Part shown: in pieces, positions 51,854 to 61,377 of the stretch
How the letters are laid out: each line of letters opens with the position of its first letter
Numbering within the stretch: position 1 is the first letter of the stretch
Assembly: GCA_021780075.1 (NCBI GenBank)
Contig: JAJXZL010000045.1
Location: 1 to 64,000 of the forward strand
Direction: 5' to 3'
DNA: 64,000 nucleotides
Origin: Acidobacteriota bacterium
GTDB taxonomy: Bacteria; Acidobacteriota; Terriglobia; Terriglobales; Acidobacteriaceae
Program-made: the position numbers and the translations under genes
Notes under the pieces: model-generated
Told to the model about the DNA's origin: nothing
The model's input: only the letters and a program-made list of their open reading frames with translations
Databases searched by the model: none

Positions 51854-52555
51854 ATGCGTGTCCTGCTCGTCGAAGACGAAGTTCGCCTGGCTGACAACCT
51901 GGCCGCAGCCCTGCGCGACGGACCCGGCTTTGCCGTGGACTGGGCTGCCGACGGCGAGGCTGGCGACGACTACGCGCGCGGCGGCGTCTATGACCTCGTC
52001 ATCCTTGACCTCATGCTGCCCAAACTCGACGGCCTCGGCCTGATGCGCCGCCTGCGCGCCCGCCATGACGCCACGCCGGTCCTCATCCTCACCGCCAAAG
52101 AAGGCAAGCAGCCCATTATCGAGCTGCTCAACGCCGGCGCCGACGACTACCTCGCCAAGCCCTTCGACCTCGGCGAACTCATCGCCCGCGCCAAGGCGCT
52201 CATCCGCCGCGGCAAAGGTGCGTCCCACCCCACGCTCACCGCGCTCGACCTCACCGTCAACACGCTGGAGCAGACCGTGCGCCGCGCCAGCGTGCTCGTT
52301 GACCTCTCGCCCACTGAGTACCGCATCCTCGAATATCTGATGCACCATCCGCGCAAAATCGTAAGCAAGCGCGAGTTGCTCGAGCACCTCTACGACTACA
52401 ACTGGGAGCACCACTCCAACGTCATCGAGGCGCACGTCTCCAACCTGCGCAAGAAGCTGGACGCAGCCCAGCCCGACGCCGAGCCCGTCATTGAAACCAT
52501 GCGGGGCCGCGGCTACCGTCTCGCCTCCGAATCGGAAACTGGGCCAACTCAATGA
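51854..52555 (+). CDS. OmpR/PhoB-family response regulator
   Basis: A 233-residue regulator. The receiver has the acidic pair in LLVEDEVRL, phosphoacceptor Asp52 in VILDLMLPKLDG, Thr in LTAKEG and Lys in YLAKPFDLGEL. The winged-helix Trans_reg_C domain is at ~130-225, with SPTEYRILEYLM and ending TMRGRGYRL. An in-frame TTG at 51845 is closer to the GGAG and may be the real start. The stop overlaps the kinase ATG (ATGA), so the two are a coupled pair. The controlled genes are unknown. Confidence 0.92.
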   Translation: MRVLLVEDEVRLADNLAAALRDGPGFAVDWAADGEAGDDYARGGVYDLVILDLMLPKLDGLGLMRRLRARHDATPVLILTAKEGKQPIIELLNAGADDYLAKPFDLGELIARAKALIRRGKGASHPTLTALDLTVNTLEQTVRRASVLVDLSPTEYRILEYLMHHPRKIVSKRELLEHLYDYNWEHHSNVIEAHVSNLRKKLDAAQPDAEPVIETMRGRGYRLASESETGPTQ

Positions 52556-53997
52556 AGCTCCCGTTCCGCACAAAGTCGATTGCCTTCCGGCTCATCTCCG
52601 CCGTGCTCCTGGTCGAGCTCGTCTCGTCGCTGCTCGTGATCTTTCTATCCTTCGGGTACGAGCGCCACGTGCACTTCCATGCCTTCGATGTCATGCTGCA
52701 CGGGCGCGTTGACTCCGTGCTCGGCGCCGTGCAGGACGCCGAAGACGCCGCCGACAACGTGATGCTCGACCAGCGCGACCTCCACCTGCCCCCCGATGAC
52801 ATCTACGAGGTCTACGACGTGCATGGCCGCCTCCTCGGCCGCTCGCCAAACTGGCCGGGATCTGGTGGCCCCTTGACCCCGGCAAAGGACGGTTTCTCGC
52901 GCTTCACCGTCAATCAGCGCCACTACCGCGTCCTCCGCCTGCACGGCTCCCGCATCGTGGACCCCGGCGAGCCCGGCGGCGGCAAGCTGCGCCAGGTCAC
53001 CATCGTCTACGGCGCACCCGTCGAGCACGTCTGGCGCGCCATTCGCGGCGCAGTCGAGTTCTACGCCGCCGGCAGCCTGCTGCTCCTCGTCGTCACCGGC
53101 CCGCTCATCGCCTGGCTCCTCCATCGCGGCCTGCTCCCGCTGCGCCAGTTGGCCGCGCTCGCCTCCAACGTCACCGCAGACGCCATGCAGTTCAACCCGC
53201 CGCAAAGCGCACGCACCACACCTGAACTGGCCCCGCTCACCCACGCCCTTGAAAGCGCCCTGCAGCGCCTTGAGCGCGCATTTGTCCTGCAGCGCACCTT
53301 CGTCTCCGACGCTGCCCACGAACTCAAAACCGCCGTCGCCGTCGTCAAGTCCTCGCTGCAGTTGCTTGGCCTCCGCCCGCGCACCGCGGCCGAATACCAT
53401 GCTGGCCTTGAGCGCTGCCTCGCCGACTCTGCGCGCCTTGAAGACCTCGTCGCCAAAATGCTCACCCTCGCCCGAGTCGAAGACGGTACACCCGCCCCCG
53501 GCCCGCCGCCCACCTGCGACATCGTCGCCTGCATCCAGAGGACTATCGCCGATCTTGACACCGTCGCCGAGCTGCGCGGCGTGCAGGTCGCCTTCGCGCC
53601 GCCGCCCGCCGCAGTCCCCGTTCCTCTCGCCACAGACGACTGCTTACTCGTCGTCTCCAACCTGCTGCTCAATGCCCTCCAGCACAGCCCGCAAGGCTCC
53701 ACAGTTGCCGTGCGCCTCTCCGCGCACGACGCCATCGAGCTGGCCGTCGAAGACCACGGCGAAGGCATCAGCCCCGACGCATTGCCCCACGTCTTTGAGC
53801 GCTTCTATCGCGGCGATCCCTCGCGCACCCGCTCCACCGGCGGCGCCGGCCTCGGCCTCGCCATCTGCAAAGCCGTCATCGAGCGCGCAGGCGGCACCAT
53901 CACCATCGCCAGCCAGCCCGGCAAAGGCGCCACCGTCACCGTAAGCCTGCCAAAGGCCGAAGCCCAGCCCGCAAAATTCTCTCCGCCTTCAGCGTGA
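52552..53997 (+). CDS. Sensor histidine kinase
   Basis: A 481-residue membrane kinase. Helices at ~11-35 and ~168-190 flank a 130-residue periplasmic sensor region with a short His/Asp-rich start. HisKA has His256 in [22 protein letters not shown]. The ATPase domain has [10 protein letters not shown] (N box), [12 protein letters not shown] (G1) and [19 protein letters not shown] (G2). Its order and overlap with the OmpR-type regulator identify the cognate pair. The sensed signal cannot be told; the region does not resemble a known metal-binding sensor. Confidence 0.92.
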   Translation: MKLPFRTKSIAFRLISAVLLVELVSSLLVIFLSFGYERHVHFHAFDVMLHGRVDSVLGAVQDAEDAADNVMLDQRDLHLPPDDIYEVYDVHGRLLGRSPNWPGSGGPLTPAKDGFSRFTVNQRHYRVLRLHGSRIVDPGEPGGGKLRQVTIVYGAPVEHVWRAIRGAVEFYAAGSLLLLVVTGPLIAWLLHRGLLPLRQLAALASNVTADAMQFNPPQSARTTPELAPLTHALESALQRLERAFVLQRTFVSDAAHELKTAVAVVKSSLQLLGLRPRTAAEYHAGLERCLADSARLEDLVAKMLTLARVEDGTPAPGPPPTCDIVACIQRTIADLDTVAELRGVQVAFAPPPAAVPVPLATDDCLLVVSNLLLNALQHSPQGSTVAVRLSAHDAIELAVEDHGEGISPDALPHVFERFYRGDPSRTRSTGGAGLGLAICKAVIERAGGTITIASQPGKGATVTVSLPKAEAQPAKFSPPSA

Positions 53998-54071
53998 ATT
54001 AATCCAGCCATGACACAATTCTTGCGCCGGTGAATCGCATTCATTCGCCGAGTTCAAGCGCGGAGCCAACC

Positions 54072-55118
54072 ATGCACATTCTTCGCAGTCTTCGTCTTCT
54101 GGCGCGGCCACTTTTCGCCGCCGTCATCCTCTGCGGCCTCTTTGCCGCCACCCACACGGCCGCCGCGCAAAAGCCCTACCGCATCCTCGACCACTGGAAG
54201 CTCGCCGACTCCGGCTGGTGGGATTACCTGCTCGTCGATTCTCCCGCGCACCGCCTCTACCTCACCCGCGGCGACCACGTCGACGTGCTTGACACCCAGT
54301 CCGGCAAGCTCATCGGAACCATCGGCGGCCTCCACGGCACCCACGGCGTCGCGCTCGACACCGCCGGCAAGCTCGGCTACATCTCCGACGGCGGCGGCAA
54401 CGCCGTAGTCGCCTTTGACCGCGCCACCCTCGCCACCGTCGCCACCATCCCCGCCGGAACCAACCCCGACGGCATCGTCTTCGAGCCCGCCACGCAAACC
54501 GTCTGGGCATTCAACGGCCGCAGCAAGAACGCCACCGTCATCGACGCCGCCACCCACAAGGTCCTCGCCACTATCGCCCTGCCCGGCAAGCCCGAGTTCC
54601 CCGCCGTCGATGGCAAGGGCACCGTCTATGACAACATCGAGGACAAAAGCGAAATCGTCCGCCTTGATGCCCACACCCGCACGCTTACCGCCACCTGGCC
54701 CGCCGGATGCGACTCGCCCTCCGGCCTCGCCTTTGACGTCCCCGGCCACCGCCTCTTTCCCGTCTGCGACGGAAAAAAGATGTCCGTGATTGATTCCAAC
54801 ACCGGCAAGCTGATCGCCAACCCCGCCATCGGCGACGGTCCTGACGCCGCCGGCTGGAGCGCCAAACACAAGCTGGCCTTTGCCTCCGCAGGCGAGGGCG
54901 TCCTTTCCGTCATCGACGCCGCCAATCCCGCCTATCCCACCATCCAGACGCTGCCCACCCAGCGCGGCGCGCGCACCATGGCCTACGACCCCGCCACCGA
55001 CCGCATCTACCTCGTCACCGCCGAATTCGGACCCCGTCCCACACCCACACCCGACAACCCGCACCCCCGTCCCGCCATGCTCCCCGGCAGCTTCACCGTA
55101 ATCGTCGTCGGCCGGTAA
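54072..55118 (+). CDS. Secreted YncE-like beta-propeller protein
   Basis: A 348-residue protein with a signal peptide (LFAAVILCGLFAATHTAAAQ). The rest is a seven-bladed beta-propeller of the YncE/40-residue YVTN type, with repeats around VDVLDTQSGKLIGTI, VVAFDRATLATVATIP, ATVIDAATHKVLATI and MSVIDSNTGKLIANP. The role of such proteins is unclear. The ATG at 54072 is chosen over a GTG at 54030 because GGAG lies 7 bases upstream. It follows the kinase by 74 bases on the same strand. A perfect hairpin follows the stop. Confidence 0.82.
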   Translation: MHILRSLRLLARPLFAAVILCGLFAATHTAAAQKPYRILDHWKLADSGWWDYLLVDSPAHRLYLTRGDHVDVLDTQSGKLIGTIGGLHGTHGVALDTAGKLGYISDGGGNAVVAFDRATLATVATIPAGTNPDGIVFEPATQTVWAFNGRSKNATVIDAATHKVLATIALPGKPEFPAVDGKGTVYDNIEDKSEIVRLDAHTRTLTATWPAGCDSPSGLAFDVPGHRLFPVCDGKKMSVIDSNTGKLIANPAIGDGPDAAGWSAKHKLAFASAGEGVLSVIDAANPAYPTIQTLPTQRGARTMAYDPATDRIYLVTAEFGPRPTPTPDNPHPRPAMLPGSFTVIVVGR

Positions 55119-55142
55119 AGTCAGTCGCCGCCACGCTACACA

Positions 55143-55172
55143 ATCCCAGGTCTCCAACGCGAGACCTGGGAT
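55143..55172 (+). terminator. Perfect hairpin after the YncE-like gene
   Basis: ATCCCAGGTCTC and GAGACCTGGGAT form a 12-base perfect stem with a 6-base loop, starting 24 bases after the stop. There is no T-run. A second hairpin, GTGCCAC-CCGGCGA-GTGGCAC, lies at 55209-55229. Such hairpins resemble repetitive extragenic elements of Acidobacteria and may protect the mRNA end. Confidence 0.6.
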
Positions 55173-55350
55173 ACCCGGTGCGGGGGCAATGCAAACACCT
55201 TGGAACATGTGCCACCCGGCGAGTGGCACGGGTGCGGAGGAAGGAAGGCGAGTTCTCCCGCCAAAGACGAGTGGCCCTCAATAATAAGGATGAAGGCTTT
55301 CGCAAGCGTAGACTCATCCTTGGCGGTGCGGAATGTGGCCCGCCCAGTCA

Positions 55351-55481
55351 CCCCAAAATTTCCTCCGCCCTGTTTGCAGATCATTTCCCCTCAGTTCTGC
55401 ATAATGGATTTGAGTGAGCAGAAATCTGTCAGCCATGTCCCCGGCCTGTACCCCCCCCCTACCCCCCCACCCCCCCTTTTT
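55351..55481 (+). repeat. Intergenic repeat family 2, copy 2
   Basis: The second copy of the element at 15749-15868, in the same strand sense. It begins CCCCAAAATT, shares the 20-base block ending CATTTCCCCTC and GTGAGCAGAAATCTGTCAG, and ends in long C-tracts running into TTTTT. The gap 55119-55654 otherwise holds the two hairpins and no gene. The element lies between a beta-propeller gene and a lipoprotein gene, a neighbourhood quite different from copy 1. Confidence 0.8.
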
Positions 55482-55654
55482 GAATATTTTTCTTCCCCGC
55501 GGAATGTTTTTGCAGAGAATTGCGCAAAGCGTTGAAACACGCGCCAACGGACGACATACAACTGCTTTCTGCCCGCCGTGAGCCGCAAGCTGTCAGCTGC
55601 GAGTCGCCTCTTCACAACTTTTCTCTTGAAATGTGTGTCTAAAATGGCAGTGCG

Positions 55655-56452
55655 ATGAAAATGCCCTTGCGAACTTTCGCTTTTCTGCCTCTTGTAGCGC
55701 TGCTGGCCTGTGGGCCAAACGCAACAACCATTGCCTCTGCAGCGCAGTCCGGCGACTTTACGGTGAGCCTGGCCGGCAAACCCGTAGGTACGGCCAACTA
55801 TCACTTCACCCCCAGCAGCAGTGGCTATAACTCCACTTCGCTGGTCAAGGTGAATATGAAGGGCCTCAACTATGCCTTCTCAAAAACAGAGCAGCTCTCC
55901 CAGGCCAGCCAGCTGCAGCATGTGGAGCTGAGCGCCACCGTCAACAATTCAGCGGTAAACGTAACCGGTGCGCCCGACTCGGCGCAGTTCCTGCTGAACA
56001 TGTCTGCCAACGGCCGCAGCAGCACCACCCGCCTGGCCAAACAGCCCGGCGCCGTCTTCATGCCCGACTTTGACCCCGGTGCTTACCAGACCCTGCTGAC
56101 CTTGGGCCGCGCCAGCAACAACCGCGATCTGTGGGCCATCATCCCCAAGAATCAGGGCTCTGTGGTGCCCGTGCAACTGGCTACGTATGCTGACGAGCAG
56201 GGTACGCTCAACGGCGCGACGGTCACCGTCCATCACCTCGTCGCCACCATCGCCGGCTCCATGACGGACCTGTTCGTCGGCCCGCAAAACCAGTTGGTGC
56301 AGGCCGAGCTGCCGCAAGAGGGCTTTGCGCTCATCCGCAACGGATTTGTGCTCAAGCCACCCGCCAAACCCCTTGCGCCGCCCGCCCCGCCGCCTGGCGC
56401 AAATCAGCAGCCGGGGACAACCCAGCAACCCGCCCCGGCACCCGCCGGATAA
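55655..56452 (+). CDS. Putative lipoprotein of unknown function
   Basis: A 265-residue protein with a lipobox (LPLVALLACGPN, Cys19) and so probably anchored in a membrane. The mature region (~30-225) is Ser/Thr/Asn-rich beta-type sequence with SGDFTVSLAGKPVGTANYHFTPS. The tail from ~225 is Pro/Ala/Gln-rich and likely flexible. I do not recognise the domain. A TAAAAT box lies 10 bases before the ATG without a good -35 or Shine-Dalgarno. It is convergent with the HI0933-type flavoprotein. Confidence 0.7.
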   Translation: MKMPLRTFAFLPLVALLACGPNATTIASAAQSGDFTVSLAGKPVGTANYHFTPSSSGYNSTSLVKVNMKGLNYAFSKTEQLSQASQLQHVELSATVNNSAVNVTGAPDSAQFLLNMSANGRSSTTRLAKQPGAVFMPDFDPGAYQTLLTLGRASNNRDLWAIIPKNQGSVVPVQLATYADEQGTLNGATVTVHHLVATIAGSMTDLFVGPQNQLVQAELPQEGFALIRNGFVLKPPAKPLAPPAPPPGANQQPGTTQQPAPAPAG

Positions 56453-56481
56453 GGCCGCCAACGTGAAGCTGGGGTGGGCCG

Positions 56482-57663
56482 CTACACCGCCCGCCCCGCT
56501 GCCACCCCTGAGGCCCACGCCCACTGGAAGTTGAATCCGCCCAGGTGCCCGGTCACATCCACCGCCTCGCCAATAAAGAACAGCCCCGGTACCGTGCGCG
56601 TCTCCATCGTGCGCGCCTGCAACCCATCGGTATCCACCCCCCCGGCCGTGACCTCAGCTTTCTCAAAACCCTCCGTCCCCGTAGGATGAAACGCCCAGCA
56701 GTGCAGCCCGCGCTCGCAGGCTTCAATCGCTGCGTTGGACCACCCGCCCGGCGCACCCGCCTCCGCCAGAAAAGCCGCCAGTCGATGCGGCACCACCCCC
56801 CGCAGGGCCTGCCGAAGTGCAGCCTCATCGCGCCGCCCCCCCGCCTGCAGCAACGAACCCAGCACGTTTGAGCCTGGCGCAAAGTCCACGATCAGCGACT
56901 CACCCGCCCGCCAGTAGCTGGAAGCCTGCAGCACCGCCGGCCCGCTAAGGCCACGGTGCGTCACCAGCAGCTTCTCTTTGAAGCGGGGTCCCCCCCCCGC
57001 CTGCGCCACAACATCTGTAGAAACCCCGGTCAGCGCAGTCCACCCGGCCTCCTCGCCCTGCCCCAGCACCAGGGGCACCAGCGCCGGACGGGGAGGAACC
57101 ACCCCCAGCCCGAATTGCCGCGCAAGATCGTACCCGAAGCCCGTCGCTCCCACCCGGGGTATGGAAAGGCCGCCGGTGGCCATCACCAGACCCCCCGTCT
57201 CAAATTCGCCCTGTGACGACACCACGCGAAATCCGGCGCTATCGCGCTCGACAGCAATGCCGCGCGCATTCAATAGCACCTGCACTCCGCCTCGCTCGCA
57301 TTCGGCCAGCAGCATGTTCAGGATTTCCCGCGCCGAGTGGTCGCAGAACAACTGGCCCTGAGTCTTCTCATGCCAGGCGATTCCGTACCGTTCCACAAGT
57401 TCAAGAAAGTGCCGCGGCTGATAAAGCGCCAGCGCCGACTTGGCAAAGTGAGGATTCTTGGAGAGAAAGCGATTTGGTGCACAGTGCAGATTGGTAAAGT
57501 TGCAGCGCCCGCCGCCCGAGATGAGAATCTTGCGCCCCGACTGCGCGTTATGGTCCATCAGGGCCACCCGGCGCCCGCGTTGCCCCGCCACGGCAGCACA
57601 CATGAGCCCCGCCGCGCCTGCGCCGATGACAATCACATCAAATTGGCGAGGGTTGGAGTTCAT
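56482..57663 (-). CDS. HI0933/BaiN-like NAD(P)/FAD-dependent oxidoreductase
   Basis: A 393-residue flavoprotein of the HI0933-type family. The N-terminal FAD-binding motif is FDVIVIGAGAAGLMCA, followed by GRKILISGGGRCNFTN (the family hallmark), LVMATGGLSIPRVGATGFGYDLA and the C-terminal GLFFIGEAVDVTGHLGGFNFQWAWASG. The function of the family is largely unknown. The ATG at 57663 is preferred to one at 57678 because the family core begins there. It lies between the GntR gene and the lipoprotein gene. Confidence 0.85.
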   Translation of the reverse strand: MNSNPRQFDVIVIGAGAAGLMCAAVAGQRGRRVALMDHNAQSGRKILISGGGRCNFTNLHCAPNRFLSKNPHFAKSALALYQPRHFLELVERYGIAWHEKTQGQLFCDHSAREILNMLLAECERGGVQVLLNARGIAVERDSAGFRVVSSQGEFETGGLVMATGGLSIPRVGATGFGYDLARQFGLGVVPPRPALVPLVLGQGEEAGWTALTGVSTDVVAQAGGGPRFKEKLLVTHRGLSGPAVLQASSYWRAGESLIVDFAPGSNVLGSLLQAGGRRDEAALRQALRGVVPHRLAAFLAEAGAPGGWSNAAIEACERGLHCWAFHPTGTEGFEKAEVTAGGVDTDGLQARTMETRTVPGLFFIGEAVDVTGHLGGFNFQWAWASGVAAGRAV

Positions 57664-57702
57664 CGTTCTGTCCAGCATAGTGGCAGAAAGGGGCAGGGGG
57701 GT

Positions 57703-58470
57703 TCAGTTTGCGGTTGGTCTCGGTCTTGCCAGGGGTTCCTTGAGGGCGCCCGCAGCGGCCTTGCGTTCGGTGGGCCGCTCCATGCCCTGCGCGGTCTGGG
57801 CCATGCGCAGGTGCTGCTCCATCAGCCGGCGCGCGTCCTGCGGCTTGCGCCCGCGAATGGCGCGGTATATCTCGCGATGCATCTCCGCCGACTCACGCAA
57901 ATCTACGGCGCGCTCCACAGTCTTGCGACGCTTGTCATACATCGTCGATGTGACAGTTTCCATGATGGCCGCAAGAATGGGATTACCGGAGGCCTGCGCG
58001 ATAATGCGGTGAAAGAGCACGTCGTGAATGAGGTAGTCGCTGGGGCCCTCGACGGCAGCAAACATTTCAGCCACCTCTTCGGCCAGCGCTGCGTGGTGTT
58101 CTTCCTTGCCGCGCTCGGCAGCGAGAGCAGCCAGGTTGCTCTCAAGAATGATGCGTGCCTCAAACATCTGCCAGGATTGAAAGCCATGCAATGCGCCCAT
58201 GAAGCTGAGTGACGCCTTGCCCAAGTCAGGTGGTCCGTCCGCGACGAAGGTGCCAATGCCATGGCGGATTTTCATCACGCCCATGGCCGCCAGGTATCCG
58301 ATACCCGTGCGGAGGCTGGCGCGGCTTATCTTGAGTGTGCGCGCAAGCTCACGCTCCGGCGGAATCTTGTCGCCGGGCTGCAGCGTACCATTCTCGATGA
58401 GAGAGCGTACGTGGTTGACCACTTGCATGGTCCGGTGAGTTTCGGGTAGATCCTGTTTCCCCCGTGGCAT
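57703..58470 (-). CDS. GntR-family (FadR subfamily) regulator, likely of hexuronate genes
   Basis: A 255-residue regulator. The GntR winged-helix domain is at ~15-80, with VRSLIENGTLQPGDKIPPERELARTLKISRASLRTGIGYLAAMGVM. The C-terminal FCD ligand domain (~95-225) has LIHDVLFHRIIAQASGNPIL and MHREIYRAIRGRKPQDARRLMEQHL. It is divergent from uxaC, and the intergenic region holds paired GGTC-N-GACC sites, which fit a FadR-type operator. A uronate or its degradation product is the likely inducer. The C-terminal tail is basic. Confidence 0.88.
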   Translation of the reverse strand: MPRGKQDLPETHRTMQVVNHVRSLIENGTLQPGDKIPPERELARTLKISRASLRTGIGYLAAMGVMKIRHGIGTFVADGPPDLGKASLSFMGALHGFQSWQMFEARIILESNLAALAAERGKEEHHAALAEEVAEMFAAVEGPSDYLIHDVLFHRIIAQASGNPILAAIMETVTSTMYDKRRKTVERAVDLRESAEMHREIYRAIRGRKPQDARRLMEQHLRMAQTAQGMERPTERKAAAGALKEPLARPRPTAN

Positions 58471-58575
58471 AGGCCGAAGACACTTTCCTGTAAATCAGTT
58501 CTGAGAATGATGAACACTACGAGATTACCACCGAATCTGCGTTGCGAGTCTGCAAATAATGAGTGAATATTCATC

Positions 58576-58635
58576 AAGACAGTTGTCTCATGAATGTGTA
58601 TACTTGTGGTCTGACCTCTATACAGGTCAGACCAC
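58576..58635 (+). promoter_or_regulatory. Promoter and GntR operator of the uronate operon
   Basis: AAGACA (58576-58581), 17 bases and TATACT (58599-58604) form the promoter. The perfect inverted repeat GTGGTCTGACCT (58606-58617) / AGGTCAGACCAC (58624-58635), with spacer CTATAC, follows at once and covers the start of transcription. Each arm contains a FadR-type GGTC-N-GACC dyad (centres at 58612 and 58629). Binding would block RNA polymerase. Confidence 0.8.
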
Positions 58636-58667
58636 GCTCTGCCAAGCCGAGAGGTAGCTTTGTCGCC

Positions 58668-60059
58668 ATGCTGATCCATGAAGACCGCCTGTTTCCCGCC
58701 GAACCTAGCGTACGTAAGATCGCCCAAGCCCTCTACACACACGTAAGATCTCTGCCCATCGTCAGCCCGCACGGGCACACTCAGGCGGCATGGTTTGCCA
58801 GCAACGAGCCATTTCCCGACCCAGCCAAGCTGTTCGTGCAGCCCGACCACTATGTCTACCGGATGCTCTACAGCCAGGGCGTCTCCATGGACGACCTCGA
58901 AATCGGCCAGCCGGAGCTGAAGGATCCGCGCAAGGTATGGCGCATATTTGCCAGCCACTATCATCTGTTCCGCGGCACTCCCACGCGCATGTGGCTGGAC
59001 TTTGCGTTCCAAGAGCTGTTCGGGCTTACGGAGCGGCTGCAAGAGAAGACCGCCGATCTCTACTTTGACACGATTGCCGCCAAGCTGCGCACGCCCGAAT
59101 TTCTGCCGCGTGCGCTCTATGATCGCTTCAATCTTGAAGTGCTGGCCACCACCGATTCGCCGCTCGATTCGCTGGAGCACCACAAAGCGATTCGCGATTC
59201 GAGCTGGGAGGGGAGGATTCTGCCCACCTTCCGGCCCGACCCTGTAGTTGATCCGGAGTTTGCCGGTTTCTCAGGCCTGATTGCAAAGCTGGGGGAAGAC
59301 ACAGGCGAAGATACCGCGACCTGGACTGGCTATCTGAATGCGCTGCGCAAGGTTCGCATCCGCTTCCGCGCGTTGGGCTGCACGGCGACCGACCACGGAC
59401 ACCTGACCGCACAGACTGCGGATCTGCCCCGCGCCGATGCGGAGAAGCTTTTCAAAAACGTGCTGTCGGGTAAGGCCGATGCAGCGCAACAGGAGCTGTT
59501 TCGCGCCCAGATGTTGACTGAAATGGCGCAGATGAGCGTAGACGACGGCCTGGTCATGCAAATTCACCCGGGCAGCACGCGCAACCATAATCGCAAAGTG
59601 TACGAGAACTATGGCCGCGACACCGGGGCCGACATTCCGCGGCCAACGAATTATGTAGACGCGCTGCGCCCCCTGCTTGATCGGTTTGGCAATGAGAGCA
59701 AGCTGACGATTATTCTTTTCACGCTGGATGAGTCCACCTATAGCCGGGAGCTGGCGCCGCTGGCCGGGCACTACCCCTGCCTGCGGCTTGGGCCGCCGTG
59801 GTGGTTCTTTGACAGCCCCGAGGGCATGACGCGCTTCCGTGAGCAGACCACGGAAACGGCCGGCTTCTACAACACGGTCGGCTTCAATGACGACACGCGG
59901 GCCTTCCTCTCCATTCCGGCACGGCATGACGTGGCGCGGCGCATGGACTGCGCGTTTCTGGCGCGGCTTGTCGCCGAGCACCGGCTGGAAGAAGATGAAG
60001 CATTCGAGGTAGCGCACGACCTGGCTTACGGGCTGGTAAAAAAAGCGTATCGGCTGTAA
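58668..60059 (+). CDS. uxaC: Glucuronate/galacturonate isomerase (UxaC)
   Basis: A 463-residue uronate isomerase of the amidohydrolase-like superfamily, converting D-glucuronate to D-fructuronate and D-galacturonate to D-tagaturonate. Conserved parts are SPHGHTQAAWFASNEPF (metal-site HxH near residue 34), ATTDSPLDSLEHH, FRALGCTATDHGH, MQIHPGSTRNHN and the C-terminal PWWFFDSPEGM. The ATG at 58668 is chosen because the family begins MLIHEDRLF; no good Shine-Dalgarno is near. It is the first gene of the operon. Confidence 0.93.
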   Translation: MLIHEDRLFPAEPSVRKIAQALYTHVRSLPIVSPHGHTQAAWFASNEPFPDPAKLFVQPDHYVYRMLYSQGVSMDDLEIGQPELKDPRKVWRIFASHYHLFRGTPTRMWLDFAFQELFGLTERLQEKTADLYFDTIAAKLRTPEFLPRALYDRFNLEVLATTDSPLDSLEHHKAIRDSSWEGRILPTFRPDPVVDPEFAGFSGLIAKLGEDTGEDTATWTGYLNALRKVRIRFRALGCTATDHGHLTAQTADLPRADAEKLFKNVLSGKADAAQQELFRAQMLTEMAQMSVDDGLVMQIHPGSTRNHNRKVYENYGRDTGADIPRPTNYVDALRPLLDRFGNESKLTIILFTLDESTYSRELAPLAGHYPCLRLGPPWWFFDSPEGMTRFREQTTETAGFYNTVGFNDDTRAFLSIPARHDVARRMDCAFLARLVAEHRLEEDEAFEVAHDLAYGLVKKAYRL

Positions 60060-60069
60060 GGAGAGCACA

Positions 60070-61377
60070 ATGGCTGGCAAAATTGCTTCCGACGCCCCGG
60101 CAATCGAGGAAGTCGAGCCTGGCTCTCGGACAGGCCGTGTGCGCTGGACGATCTGCGCCATGCTGTTTGTTGCTACGTCGATCAATTACATGGATCGACA
60201 GGTGATCTCGATCCTGAAGCCCACGCTCGAGCACAGCATCGGGATGACGGAAGTGAACTACGGCTACATTGTTGACGCCTTTCAGATTGCCTATGCTCTG
60301 GGCCTTCTGGCTGCCGGGCGCTTTGTCGACAGGGTCGGAACGCGCATTGGCTACATCGTCATCATGGCAGTCTGGAGCCTCTCGGCCATGGGCCACGCGC
60401 TGGCCAACACGGTGCTTGAGTTTGGCGTCGCGCGCTTTTCGCTTGGGCTTGGAGAATCAGGCAACTTTCCTGCCGCAATCAAGACAGTGGCTGAATGGTT
60501 TCCGCAGAGCGAGCGTTCCCTGGCAACTGGCCTGTTCAACTCCGGCGCCAATCTGGGTGCGATTCTGGCTCCAATTATCGTGCCTTGGATTACGCTGCGC
60601 TATGGCTGGCATGCGGCGTTTCTGGCTACCGGCGTCTTCAGCGCACTATGGATACTGTGGTGGTATCGCAATTACCGCAAGCCCTCCGATCACCCCACGC
60701 TCACGGGCTCGGAGCTGCGCCACATCTACCAGGAAGCCGCCGCGCAGATGGGGCCGTCTGTACATTGGCGGCGCCTGGTGGGCTACCGGCAAACATGGGC
60801 TTTCTCCATCGCCAAATTTCTTACTGACCCAATCTGGTGGTTCTATCTATTCTGGCTGCCGTCCTACTTCAACGCGCGCTTCCATCTGGACCTTTCGCAT
60901 CTGGGACTGCCGCTGATTATCGTTTATAACGCTTCGGCGGTTGGCAGCATCGGCGGTGGCTGGCTGCCTGCGCCCTTTCGCCGCCTGGGACTCTCGGCGA
61001 CCGGCGCGCGCCTTTGCGCCATGCTGCTGTGCGCCTGCATGGTTGTACCCATCTTTGTCGTGATCAATATTCAGTCGGAGTGGGCCGCAATTGCGCTTCT
61101 AAGCCTTGCGGCGGCTGCGCATCAGGGATGGTCGGCGAATCTCTTCACTACCGCCTCGGATATGTTCCCCAGAAGCGCAGTTGGCTCGGTGACTGGCATT
61201 GGCGGCATGGCGGGCTCGGCTGGCGGAGCACTGCTTGCCTTCTACGCCGGACACATTCTGCAGCTGACCCACAGCTACGCCAGCCTCTTTGCCATTGCCG
61301 GCAGCGCATACCTGCTGGCTCTTGTGGTTCTGTATGCGCTTGCCCCTGGACTAAAAAAGGTGGAGTTTGCCGTATGA
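60070..61377 (+). CDS. MFS hexuronate transporter, ExuT-like
   Basis: A 435-residue major facilitator of the anion:cation symporter (ACS) group. It begins after a polar stretch with RWTICAMLFVATSINYMDRQVISILKPTLE, a typical ACS start, and has GRFVDRVGTRIGYI (motif A), LGLGESGNFPAAIKTVAEWFP and SGANLGAILAPIIVPW. These proteins import hexuronates such as galacturonate and glucuronate. AAGGAG is 8 bases before the ATG. It follows uxaC by 10 bases, and its stop overlaps the next ATG (ATGA). Confidence 0.88.
   Translation: MAGKIASDAPAIEEVEPGSRTGRVRWTICAMLFVATSINYMDRQVISILKPTLEHSIGMTEVNYGYIVDAFQIAYALGLLAAGRFVDRVGTRIGYIVIMAVWSLSAMGHALANTVLEFGVARFSLGLGESGNFPAAIKTVAEWFPQSERSLATGLFNSGANLGAILAPIIVPWITLRYGWHAAFLATGVFSALWILWWYRNYRKPSDHPTLTGSELRHIYQEAAAQMGPSVHWRRLVGYRQTWAFSIAKFLTDPIWWFYLFWLPSYFNARFHLDLSHLGLPLIIVYNASAVGSIGGGWLPAPFRRLGLSATGARLCAMLLCACMVVPIFVVINIQSEWAAIALLSLAAAAHQGWSANLFTTASDMFPRSAVGSVTGIGGMAGSAGGALLAFYAGHILQLTHSYASLFAIAGSAYLLALVVLYALAPGLKKVEFAV

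Noticed and set aside
55450..55480. C-tracts as assembly errors
   Set aside because: A similar C-tract is present in the other copy of the same element at 15846-15862, so the tract appears to be a real part of it, though exact length may be unreliable.
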